From the NCBI GenBank assembly GCA_945898105.1, contig CAMDHL010000029.1:1-13773 (forward strand): 13,773 nt of DNA, given 5' to 3'. The stretch's first letter is position 1; each line of letters starts with the position of its first letter. The stretch comes from Comamonas sp. lk. GTDB lineage: Bacteria; Pseudomonadota; Gammaproteobacteria; Burkholderiales; Burkholderiaceae_C. A model generated the notes under the pieces. That model was not told the DNA's origin. It saw only the letters and a program-made list of their open reading frames with translations, and ran no database searches. Positions 7,257-13,521 of the stretch are shown in pieces. The position numbers were made by a program, and so were the translations under genes.

Positions 7257-9607
7257 GCAAAGTCCTGGGGGTAGAGCGCCTGGTAGACGCGTTGCGCACT
7301 TAAAGGTAACTGGGTCAGCCGCGAACCAGTGGCTTCTACGATGCCGTTGGCCACCGCGGCGGCCACGGCATTGATGCCCAATTCACCCACGCTCTTAGCG
7401 CCGTAGGGTCCGGTGGGTTCTTGCGCCTCAATGACGTAGATGGCATGCGATTGCGGCACCTCAGCCATGGTGGGAATTTTGTAATCCATGAGGCTGGGGT
7501 TTGCCAGGCGCGGGCCATCCCACACCAGTTCTTCGGTCAGCGCATAGCCCAAGCCTTGCACCAATGCGCCTTCGATCTGGCCACGCACCATGGCCGGGTT
7601 GATGGCACGCCCTACGTCCGCAGCCGTCCAGGCGCGCGGCACCCGCACTTTGCCGCTCAGCGTATCCACCTCGACCTCGACCACCTGCGCCACAAAACTA
7701 AAGACGCCGATATTAGAAAAGGGCAGGCCCAAGACAACAGCGCGTTTGGGGTCAACGGTTTTCTGGTCAAAGACCCAACTGTTACTACCGATGATGGGAC
7801 CGCCCGCAGCCCAGTGTGCATAGCCCGATATTTGGGCAAAGCTCAGGCTGGCTGCGGCCACGCCTTTGATGCCGACGCTGCCGCCTTGGCGAAGCTCGAT
7901 ATCTTCGGGTGCGCATTCCATCATCGCGCCGGCGTATTTTTTGATTTGCTTTTCCACTTCCCCGGCAGCGGCGACGACCGAACGCCCGGTCATGTAAGTA
8001 ACACGGCTGGCGGTCGTGCCCCAGTTGTAGGGCGAGCCATCGGTATCCGGGCTGGCAATAGCTACCCGATCCATGGGTACTTGCAGCGCCTGCGCGCACA
8101 TTTGGGCCAGCGCGGTGTTGCTACCCTGGCCGATGTCCACCGCGCCGGTATTGAGCAACAAAGTACCATCTTCGAGCATGCGCACGATGGCGCCAGTAGC
8201 CAGCAAACCGCTGATATGCGCCGAGATGGCCAGTCCCATGCCGGTGCGGGTTTCGGCGGTGGGCGCTTGGTCGCCCCCTTTCGCTAGGCGCTGCTTCCAG
8301 CCGCTGCCTTGCTCCACTGCGTCTAGGCATTGCGCCAGGCCATTGGAAAAAATCGATTGCCCGCCCAGCCAACGGTCACCGTCGCGCTTCATATTCAAAC
8401 GGCGGATATCAAAGGCGTCCATGCCCAGCTCGCGTGCAATCGCATCGATTTGCTGTTCGGACGCAAACGTCACCTGCGGCACGCCAAAGCCGCGGAATGC
8501 GCCAAAGCGCATCTTGTGGGTATAGGCCACGCGGCCATGGGCATGCACATTGGCAATGTTGTAAGGGCCGCAGTTCATCAGCAGGGCATAGCCCAGCACG
8601 CCGGGGCTGTCATCACCGTACGCACCACCGTCCAGCAGCAGCTCGGTTTCGCGGGCGACCAGGGTGCCGTCGCGGCGCGCACCGGTCTTCATGCGGATAG
8701 TGGCCGGATGACGTGCACGCACGGTTTCGAAGTCTTCCTCTCGGCTGAGAATCAGCTTTACCGGCTTGCGCGCTTTCATCGCCAGCAGTACCACTACGGG
8801 CTGTACGTGCGCTTCCATTTTGTTGCCAAAGCCTGCGCCTATCCGTGGTGTGAGGCAACGCAATTTGGTCATGGGCAGGCCCAACGCCTCGCATACATTA
8901 GCCTGCACCCGGAACACCGATTGGTTGGCCGACCAAAGCGTGATACGCCCGGCAGCGTCAATCTCGGCCAAAGCGCCGCAGGGCTCTAACGACACATGCG
9001 CCTGCCCGGGCGTGTGGTACACCGCTTCCACCACCACATCGCATTGCGCCCAGGCTGATTCCACATCGCCTTCGCGCATGGAGGTGCGCGAACACAGATT
9101 GCCTTGCGTACCGGCATCGAATACTTTGATGTAGCTGTCGGTGTTTTCGTGTACCAGCGGCGCGCCTTCCTGCAAAGCAAGGGCTGGCTCCAGCGCAGCA
9201 GGTAGCACCTGATAAATCACCTTGATCAACCGCGCGGCCTGGCGCGCAATGGCTTCGGTATCAGCCGCCACTGCAGCGACGATTTCGCCGCAATAACGCA
9301 CCTTGTCCAAGGCCATGGCCGGCTCGTCTTTGATAAAGGCGCCCATGCGGTGGGCCGGGTCCAGATCCATGCCAGTGACGATGGCGCGCACACCGGGCAG
9401 CGCTTGGGCGGCACTGAGGTCGTAGCCCTCGATAACTGCATGCGCGTGCGGGCTTTGTAATAGCGCGCCGTGCAGCATGCCAGGCCGGTACATATCGGCT
9501 ATGTACTGTGCCTGGCCGGTGAGTTTTTCGTCACTTTCGAGCTGGGTGACCGACTGCCCCACTGCGCCCTCGGGCAGTGCATCGGCTTGTTTGCTTACGG
9601 GATTCAT
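7253..9607 (-). CDS. Molybdenum hydroxylase large subunit (xanthine dehydrogenase/CoxL-like, Mo-cofactor binding)
   Basis: Catalytic 784-residue subunit binding the molybdopterin cofactor. These enzymes hydroxylate electron-poor ring carbons with water-derived oxygen. Seen: N-terminal aldehyde-oxidase/XDH a/b hammerhead domain (SDEKLTGQAQYIADM at 25-39); cofactor motifs RIGAGFGNK (255-263), RFGAFRGFGVPQ (367-378), VDIGQGSNT (490-498) and SRVTYMTGRS (534-543); and the C-terminal GAKSVGELG with the expected catalytic Glu742. The form I CO-dehydrogenase loop (AYRCSFR type) is absent (AYTHKMRFGAFRG instead), so this is not a CO dehydrogenase. There is no CxxCH haem motif, unlike the cytochrome-fused nicotinate hydroxylase subunit NicB of Pseudomonas putida. 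The start ATG (9605-9607) overlaps the small-subunit stop as ATGA. Ring substrate unknown; a pyridine derivative is inferred from the NicX-like enzyme in the operon. Confidence 0.93.
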   Translation of the reverse strand: MNPVSKQADALPEGAVGQSVTQLESDEKLTGQAQYIADMYRPGMLHGALLQSPHAHAVIEGYDLSAAQALPGVRAIVTGMDLDPAHRMGAFIKDEPAMALDKVRYCGEIVAAVAADTEAIARQAARLIKVIYQVLPAALEPALALQEGAPLVHENTDSYIKVFDAGTQGNLCSRTSMREGDVESAWAQCDVVVEAVYHTPGQAHVSLEPCGALAEIDAAGRITLWSANQSVFRVQANVCEALGLPMTKLRCLTPRIGAGFGNKMEAHVQPVVVLLAMKARKPVKLILSREEDFETVRARHPATIRMKTGARRDGTLVARETELLLDGGAYGDDSPGVLGYALLMNCGPYNIANVHAHGRVAYTHKMRFGAFRGFGVPQVTFASEQQIDAIARELGMDAFDIRRLNMKRDGDRWLGGQSIFSNGLAQCLDAVEQGSGWKQRLAKGGDQAPTAETRTGMGLAISAHISGLLATGAIVRMLEDGTLLLNTGAVDIGQGSNTALAQMCAQALQVPMDRVAIASPDTDGSPYNWGTTASRVTYMTGRSVVAAAGEVEKQIKKYAGAMMECAPEDIELRQGGSVGIKGVAAASLSFAQISGYAHWAAGGPIIGSNSWVFDQKTVDPKRAVVLGLPFSNIGVFSFVAQVVEVEVDTLSGKVRVPRAWTAADVGRAINPAMVRGQIEGALVQGLGYALTEELVWDGPRLANPSLMDYKIPTMAEVPQSHAIYVIEAQEPTGPYGAKSVGELGINAVAAAVANGIVEATGSRLTQLPLSAQRVYQALYPQDFA
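7263..7266 (-). promoter_or_regulatory. Ribosome binding site AGGA supporting a GTG start
   Basis: AGGA on the minus strand, inside the 3' end of the Mo-subunit gene and 6 bases before the GTG at 7254-7256. With the 4-base GTGA overlap it supports the GTG over a downstream ATG for the HGGGW hydrolase. Confidence 0.55.
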
Positions 9608-10098
9608 GATGCAAGCTCCTGTGCGCGCAACTGCGCAGCCGCTTGCAGCACGGCCGCGACGACGGGCGCGTATCCGGTGCAACGGCACAGATTGCCCGAC
9701 ATGGCCGCTCGCACCTGATCCGTATCGGGGTTGGGATTGTCAAGCAGCAAGGCGTGCGCACTGACCAACATTCCCGGTGTGCAAAACCCGCATTGAAACG
9801 CAGACTCTGCGGCAAATGCTTTTTGCAATGCCTGCATGGCCGCCTGGTGGTTGAGCCCTTCTAAGGTTTCTATAGTGGCATTAGCGCAGCCGTGCGCCAA
9901 ACTTAGACAGGCGCGCACCGGCCAGCCATCGCGCACCACGGTACAGGCTCCGCATACTCCTTGGTTGCAACCGCGTTTTGCAGCGGTTAATTGCAATTGA
10001 TCGCGCAGTACGGTGAGCAAGCTGTCGTGCAGGCCAGCGCGCACTTCAGCCTCGGCGCCATTGACTTGCAGTTGCAGGGTTCGAGGCGGCGCGCTCAT
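9604..10098 (-). CDS. Molybdenum hydroxylase small subunit, two 2Fe-2S clusters (CoxS-like)
   Basis: Electron-transfer subunit of 164 residues linking the Mo site to FAD. Both clusters are complete: the plant-ferredoxin-type cluster uses Cys44, Cys49, Cys52 and Cys64 (GCNQGVCGACTV...RACLS), and the alpha-helical cluster uses Cys103, Cys106, Cys138 and Cys140 (QCGFCTPGM...NLCRCTGY). Length and spacing are normal for the family. No signal peptide, so cytoplasmic. The ATG (10096-10098) overlaps the FAD-subunit stop as ATGA, and its own stop overlaps the large-subunit start, so the three subunits are probably made in a fixed ratio by coupled translation. Subunit order FAD, 2Fe-2S, Mo matches the CoxM-S-L arrangement. 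Confidence 0.95.
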   Translation of the reverse strand: MSAPPRTLQLQVNGAEAEVRAGLHDSLLTVLRDQLQLTAAKRGCNQGVCGACTVVRDGWPVRACLSLAHGCANATIETLEGLNHQAAMQALQKAFAAESAFQCGFCTPGMLVSAHALLLDNPNPDTDQVRAAMSGNLCRCTGYAPVVAAVLQAAAQLRAQELAS

Positions 10099-10943
10099 TG
10101 AACAGCGCCGGTTTGCAATGCCAATTGCCGCACAGCGCGCAGCAATAAGCGAGGTATCAGGGCACGTCGGTAGTCCGCGCTACCACGCACATCGTCCAAT
10201 GGATCGGCCCGCGCCTGCAAGAGCGCCGCGGCACGCGCCAGCGCGCTTTCACTGTGGTCCTCGCTGAGCAGCGCATCGGCATCGTCATCGCGAATAGGCA
10301 CCGGCCCGCAGGCACCTACCACCACGCGGATGCGGCCCTGGCCCGACACGCAGGCCGCCACCGAGGCGGTGGCGTAGTCGCCAGCAACACGCGCATGCTT
10401 AACATAGACGCCATGGGCGCCCGCTTGCGGTGCCGGCAGCAGGACGGCGGTGACCATTTCGCCAGGCTCCAGCGCGGTGAGATACCAGTCCTGAAAGAAA
10501 TCTTGGGCAGCCAATACGCGGCGGCCGCCACTGCCCGCAATTTCCACCTCGGACTGGGCGGCAACCAGGGCGGGCGGATAGTCCAGACCGGGGTCGGCAA
10601 AAGAGATAGAGCCCCCAATGGTGCCCATATTGCGCACCGTGGCATTGGCAATTTGTGATGCAGCATGACGCAAGACCGCAGCGCCGCCTAAAGCTAGGGC
10701 ACATTGCGCGGTTTCCCGGTGGCGGGTAAAGGCACCAATGCGGATGCGGCCATCAGGCAATACCGAAATACCTCGGATTTCGGGGATCGCCGACAAGCTG
10801 ATCAACGCTGCCGGTTCGATTACGCGGGCATTGAGCATTGCAACCAAGGTCGCACCACCAGCCATGAGTTTGGCCTCAGGGTCTTGGGCCAGCAATGCGG
10901 TGGCCTGGTCCACGGTTTCAGGGAGATAAAAGCCTTGCAACAT
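10095..10943 (-). CDS. Molybdenum hydroxylase medium subunit, FAD-binding (CoxM-like)
   Basis: FAD subunit, 282 residues, which passes electrons from the iron-sulfur subunit to the final acceptor. Seen: first FAD motif LMAGGATLVAMLNAR (26-40), second FAD motif NMGTIGGSISFADPGLDYP (105-123), and a CO-dehydrogenase flavoprotein C-terminal domain from about 175 (YVKHARVAGDYATASVAA). It lacks the 4Fe-4S-binding insertion of 4-hydroxybenzoyl-CoA reductases. The ATG at 10941-10943 has AGGAA 5 bases upstream and follows the CoxG-like stop by 8 bases; the much longer open frame upstream runs through the CoxG-like gene and is rejected. The presence of this subunit shows that the hydroxylase is the three-component type with a flavin exit for electrons. 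Confidence 0.94.
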   Translation of the reverse strand: MLQGFYLPETVDQATALLAQDPEAKLMAGGATLVAMLNARVIEPAALISLSAIPEIRGISVLPDGRIRIGAFTRHRETAQCALALGGAAVLRHAASQIANATVRNMGTIGGSISFADPGLDYPPALVAAQSEVEIAGSGGRRVLAAQDFFQDWYLTALEPGEMVTAVLLPAPQAGAHGVYVKHARVAGDYATASVAACVSGQGRIRVVVGACGPVPIRDDDADALLSEDHSESALARAAALLQARADPLDDVRGSADYRRALIPRLLLRAVRQLALQTGAVQ

Positions 10944-10951
10944 ACGCGTTC

Positions 10952-11437
10952 CTAGGAAGTAGTAGGTAAGTCTTGCACCACGGCCTGAGTGTCCATCAGG
11001 GACTGCAAAGCCTTTTGCAAATTGCGGGCAAATTGTTCGCCTAGGTTTTGCGCTTGCTTGCGCATCATGCCCAGCGCAAAGCGCCCCAGCCTCCCGGTGA
11101 CCGAAACCTCGGACTGGTAATGCACTTGGGTGCCCATACCTTGGGGGTGCAAGGTGATTTGGCTTTCGGCTTGCAGCATGCTGGCGCGCCCACCCTCTTC
11201 GCCGCGCGTCACGGCCCAAATGCTATTGGCTTCCTGCCGGGTGATTTCCACTTCCAGTTCAAAGCGGGCTTTGATACCGGCCAGCCCGATTTGAATCACC
11301 GTGCGATAGCGCTTGTCGTCCAACGGTTGCAAGCTTTCACAGCCGGGCAGGCACGAGGCCATAAGGCGCACATCGAACAAGTGCTGTAACACCACCTGCG
11401 GCGGCGCAGCAATATCAAATTGGCCTTCGATCAGCAT
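10952..11437 (-). CDS. CoxG-like SRPBCC-family protein
   Basis: A 161-residue protein of the CoxG (carbon monoxide dehydrogenase subunit G) branch of the SRPBCC/START-like fold. Seen: the family opening MLIEGQFDIAAPPQVVLQHL with the following CLPGCESL segment (29-36), the central YRTVIQIGLAGIKARFELEV (44-63), and ITLHPQGMGTQVHYQSEVSVTGRLGRF. In Oligotropha CoxG is reported to anchor CO dehydrogenase to the membrane; homologues accompany many molybdenum hydroxylases, probably in assembly or localisation. Here it directly precedes the FAD subunit (8-base gap) and follows nicX by 32 bases. No signal peptide or clear membrane span. Family assignment is firm; the role in this enzyme is inferred. 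Confidence 0.88.
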   Translation of the reverse strand: MLIEGQFDIAAPPQVVLQHLFDVRLMASCLPGCESLQPLDDKRYRTVIQIGLAGIKARFELEVEITRQEANSIWAVTRGEEGGRASMLQAESQITLHPQGMGTQVHYQSEVSVTGRLGRFALGMMRKQAQNLGEQFARNLQKALQSLMDTQAVVQDLPTTS

Positions 11438-11469
11438 GTGAAACTCAGAGCTTAAAGTGCGGGCCGAAC

Positions 11470-12546
11470 TCAGCGCTGAACGCGCGGGACGATCATCTTA
11501 GGGTCCACCAACCGACCCGCATCGACCACCACCTTGCCGTCGAGCGCAATTGTGCAATGACGCATAGGCACGTCGTAATGACCACGTGTGGTGCGTTTGC
11601 CGCCACCCTGGCTGTTGGGGCCAGTAGAGAACAAAAAGTTGCCGGGGAAGCTGCGCGCGCCGGCGCGGTTGTGCTCCGGCACATCGCCGTTGAGCGCGAT
11701 ATTGTCCCAGCGGCATTGCGGGTTCATGCCCCAGCCCAGATGCGAAACCGCAAACGGATCCATATCCTCTGGCCCGGTTTTGCCCTCGTCCAGCCAGTCG
11801 CGCATCAGCATGGCGTCCAGACCACCTTCGATTTTGGTGACATGGCCGTTTTCTATTTCCATATGAATCGGGTCTTGCACATAGCGGCAGTAAGGCAGGA
11901 TGATGATGTCGCCCGGCATGATGACCACGCGTCCGTTGGCACTACCCTCGTTGGGGAAGGTGTGGATCAGGCCTACGCCCCAATGGTCAAAGTGGCCCGG
12001 CTCGTCAGCGAAGCCGTACTGGCTCATCACCGGGTATTCGCCCCGGCTGTAGCGCAAATCGGTACCTGCTTTGCTGGTCACATGGACATGCTGGGTTTTT
12101 TCGTACACCTCGTGGGCGTACATGATGGCGTCTTTCAGGCCTGGCGGGGATTGCAAATTCAGCAAGTCGTCCGGAGAGTCAATCACCATTTGCACCCGCA
12201 CCCCGTTGTTCATCACTTTTTTCAACCAGGCGGCAAACAAAGGAATATGGAAGATAAGAATCATGTCGGCGACCATCAGCGCCTCTAGCGTGCCCTTGCA
12301 CTGGCCGATGGTGGGAACGCCCACTTTGGTCCAGCCGGGGATCATGTTCACACGCATCTCGTAGATGTCAAAGCCCATTTCCTCGGCGGCAGCAAAAGCG
12401 GCCTGAATGTACTCGGGTCGGGTGCCCAGGTCGCTGACTACGGCCACCGTCTGCCCGGGGCCTACCTTGCACAGTTCAAACTGCTTGCGAAACAAATAGG
12501 TCAGCTTGCCGGGATTTACCAAGGGGGTGCGGACGGCCGATTGCAT
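11470..12546 (-). CDS. nicX: 2,5-dihydroxypyridine 5,6-dioxygenase (NicX-like, M29 aminopeptidase fold)
   Basis: NicX opens 2,5-dihydroxypyridine to N-formylmaleamate using non-haem Fe(II) and O2, in the nicotinate and related pyridine pathways. The 358-residue product is close to the approximately 350 of P. putida NicX. Matches recalled from that protein are long: YGFADEPG followed by DHW (near 177-189), FPNEGSANG, GGLDAMLMRDW, SHLGWGMNPQ, and GNFLFSTGPN followed by GGKR. The expected iron ligands are present: His269 (SHLGWG), His323 and Asp325 (RGHYDVP), matching NicX His265/His318/Asp320. His100 and His188 also align with active-site histidines. The ATG at 12544-12546 is chosen because AAAGGA lies 6 bases upstream; a GTG 7 codons earlier has no such site. 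First gene of the minus-strand operon, facing the TetR gene. A different dihydroxy-heteroaromatic substrate cannot be excluded. Confidence 0.87.
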   Translation of the reverse strand: MQSAVRTPLVNPGKLTYLFRKQFELCKVGPGQTVAVVSDLGTRPEYIQAAFAAAEEMGFDIYEMRVNMIPGWTKVGVPTIGQCKGTLEALMVADMILIFHIPLFAAWLKKVMNNGVRVQMVIDSPDDLLNLQSPPGLKDAIMYAHEVYEKTQHVHVTSKAGTDLRYSRGEYPVMSQYGFADEPGHFDHWGVGLIHTFPNEGSANGRVVIMPGDIIILPYCRYVQDPIHMEIENGHVTKIEGGLDAMLMRDWLDEGKTGPEDMDPFAVSHLGWGMNPQCRWDNIALNGDVPEHNRAGARSFPGNFLFSTGPNSQGGGKRTTRGHYDVPMRHCTIALDGKVVVDAGRLVDPKMIVPRVQR

Positions 12547-12552
12547 ACGAAT

Positions 12553-12558
12553 TCCTTT
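12553..12558 (-). promoter_or_regulatory. Ribosome binding site AAAGGA of nicX
   Basis: Minus-strand AAAGGA, 6 bases before the ATG at 12544-12546. It decides between this ATG and the in-frame GTG at 12565-12567, which lies upstream of the site. Confidence 0.7.
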
Positions 12559-12612
12559 GATAGACACGAAAAACCGCGGCTCAATCCCGGTTCCAGCGGG
12601 TGCCTTCGATCC

Positions 12613-12641
12613 AGTCTATGGACATGTTGCGCAGGTGTCAA
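12613..12641 (-). promoter_or_regulatory. Sigma70-type promoter for the nicX-to-hydrolase operon
   Basis: On the minus strand a perfect -35 hexamer TTGACA (12636-12641) is followed after 17 bases by TAGACT (12613-12618), four of six matches to TATAAT. Transcription would start near 12606, giving a leader of about 60 bases before nicX. An inverted repeat TCCA-N5-TGGA (12610-12622) covers the -10, and a TGCGCA palindrome (12628-12633) lies in the spacer; either could be part of an operator. Confidence 0.65.
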
Positions 12642-12651
12642 TAGCGAATAC

Positions 12652-12683
12652 CATATGTTTTTGAAAAAATTTTTTGGTGCACC
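12652..12683. promoter_or_regulatory. A/T-rich palindrome cluster upstream of the operon promoter, possible UP element or operator
   Basis: CATATG (12652-12657), the 12-base palindrome AAAAAATTTTTT (12664-12675) and the adjacent 8-base palindrome GGTGCACC (12676-12683) lie about 46 to 77 bases upstream of the predicted start at 12606. Phased A-tracts here are placed like an UP element, or could form bent DNA or a regulator site. The sequence is far richer in A+T than its surroundings. Function is inferred. Confidence 0.4.
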
Positions 12684-12695
12684 GCAACAAGCTTT

Positions 12696-12710
12696 TTCGC
12701 ACGCTTCGCA
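12696..12710. repeat. Direct repeat TTCGCA-cgc-TTCGCA in the divergent region
   Basis: Two identical hexamers with 9-base periodicity lie between the two divergent genes. This could be a half-site array for a regulator, or chance. No known factor is recognised. Confidence 0.3.
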
Positions 12711-12726
12711 GTACCATCGCGCGGGG

Positions 12727-12755
12727 TTGACCGTGGCCAAAAACGCTCGCCTAAG
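12727..12755 (+). promoter_or_regulatory. Weak candidate promoter for the TetR gene
   Basis: TTGACC (12727-12732) is five of six to the -35 consensus; after 17 bases only CCTAAG (12750-12755) is found, a poor -10. It is correctly placed to transcribe the TetR gene but the match is weak. Confidence 0.3.
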
Positions 12756-12811
12756 CTGCAAGAAAACAGGCGCGCGCTGACCGTTGCACTTGGGAAAAGC
12801 CGCATCAAAGC

Positions 12812-12816
12812 AAGGA
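12812..12816 (+). promoter_or_regulatory. Ribosome binding site AAGGA of the TetR gene
   Basis: AAGGA 6 bases before the ATG at 12823. It favours this start over the in-frame TTG at 12784. Confidence 0.7.
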
Positions 12817-12822
12817 ATACAG

Positions 12823-13413
12823 ATGGCGCAGGTAAAAAAAGAGGAAGTCCGGCATGCCATTTTGCAGGCGGCTTTTGCTTCGTTCAGCGAGCAAGGGTAT
12901 AGCGACACCACGATTCCCGCGATTGCGCGGCGGGCCGGTTTTTCTACAGCGAACGTTTATAGCTACTTCCGCTCCAAAATCGATATTTTGTTCACGTTGT
13001 ACGAGCCTTGGCTGCAAGACTGTCTGGACAAATTTGAATCGTCGATTCGCCGGATCAAAGATCCGCACAAGCGCATGGAACGCATTTTGTTCGCCCTGTG
13101 GCGTGATCTACCACGCGCCAGCAACGGTTTTGCTAACAATGTAATGCAAGCGGTATCCACAAGCGCAGGCTCGGAAGACTACAGTCCGCGTCTGCGTCTG
13201 TTGTTTCAAAATCGGGTGGCGCGCTGGATGCAATCGTGCACACCCGTCAGCGACCGCGAGGCTGCCAGCATGGCCGCAGTTGCCTTAATGGCCTTTGACG
13301 GCTTTGCCATGAACGTGCACCTCCCCCAGGGCGTCAGCTGCGATCAAAAAACGGTTCAGTTTTTTGCCACGCTGTTGATGCTCAGGTCGGTGCCAAACGC
13401 CATCAATGAGTAG
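12823..13413 (+). CDS. TetR/AcrR-family transcriptional regulator
   Basis: A 196-residue one-component regulator. The N-terminal TetR DNA-binding domain spans about residues 8-55: VRHAILQAAFASFSEQGYSD, then the helix-turn-helix TTIPAIARRAGFSTANVYSYF (about 29-49) followed by the usual RSKIDIL. The C-terminal ligand-binding and dimerisation half (about 60-196) shows no recognisable subfamily. It is transcribed away from nicX across a 276-base region, the classic arrangement for a local repressor that binds the shared region and is released by a pathway compound. In P. putida the nic genes are also controlled in part by a TetR-type protein (NicS), but orthology cannot be claimed from sequence alone. 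Start chosen by the AAGGA site. Confidence 0.9.
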   Translation: MAQVKKEEVRHAILQAAFASFSEQGYSDTTIPAIARRAGFSTANVYSYFRSKIDILFTLYEPWLQDCLDKFESSIRRIKDPHKRMERILFALWRDLPRASNGFANNVMQAVSTSAGSEDYSPRLRLLFQNRVARWMQSCTPVSDREAASMAAVALMAFDGFAMNVHLPQGVSCDQKTVQFFATLLMLRSVPNAINE

Positions 13414-13453
13414 AAGCTTTGCAGCGCTACAGCGCATACACCGATTGCAGGCC

Positions 13454-13486
13454 AAAAAAACTGCCCAACGCCCGCTGCACAGTTGG
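13454..13486 (-). terminator. Weak candidate terminator downstream of the Bug-type gene
   Basis: On the minus strand CCAAC and GTTGG (13482-13486 and 13465-13469) can pair across a 12-base loop, followed after GCAG by seven T's (13454-13460). The stem is short, so this is only a possible intrinsic terminator for the gene ending at 13522. The rest of 13414-13521 shows nothing else I can support. Confidence 0.25.
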
Positions 13487-13521
13487 AATACCCAGCTTTA
13501 CAACAATGCGCCCTGGCAAGT

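Noticed and set aside
7421..8989. Long plus-strand open frames (288 and 219 codons) opposite the Mo subunit
   Set aside because: They are antisense shadows of a G+C-rich coding gene, with no recognisable domain and no ribosome site; the minus-strand gene has complete family motifs.
7253..9607. Aerobic CO dehydrogenase (CoxL form I)
   Set aside because: The active-site loop of the AYRCSFR type is missing; the equivalent stretch reads AYTHKMRFGAFRG, as in general xanthine-dehydrogenase-family hydroxylases.
10944..11219. Open frame extending the FAD subunit upstream
   Set aside because: It overlaps the CoxG-like gene in another frame; the family N-terminus begins at the ATG at 10943, which has its own AGGAA site.
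11557..12288. 243-codon plus-strand open frame opposite nicX
   Set aside because: Antisense shadow; composition is His/Val/Ala-rich with no domain, and the opposite strand carries an intact NicX-like protein.
11470..12546. M29 leucyl aminopeptidase
   Set aside because: The fold is shared, but the HLGWG and GHYD ligand motifs, the DEPG...DHW stretch and the operon context match NicX dioxygenase rather than the peptidases.
12664..12675. AAAAAATTTTTT read as an intrinsic terminator
   Set aside because: There is no G+C stem, and it lies upstream of both divergent genes; an A-tract or UP element fits better.
12541..12780. 79-codon plus-strand open frame in the divergent region
   Set aside because: It begins with TTG inside the nicX start region, has no ribosome site or domain, and overlaps the promoter elements.
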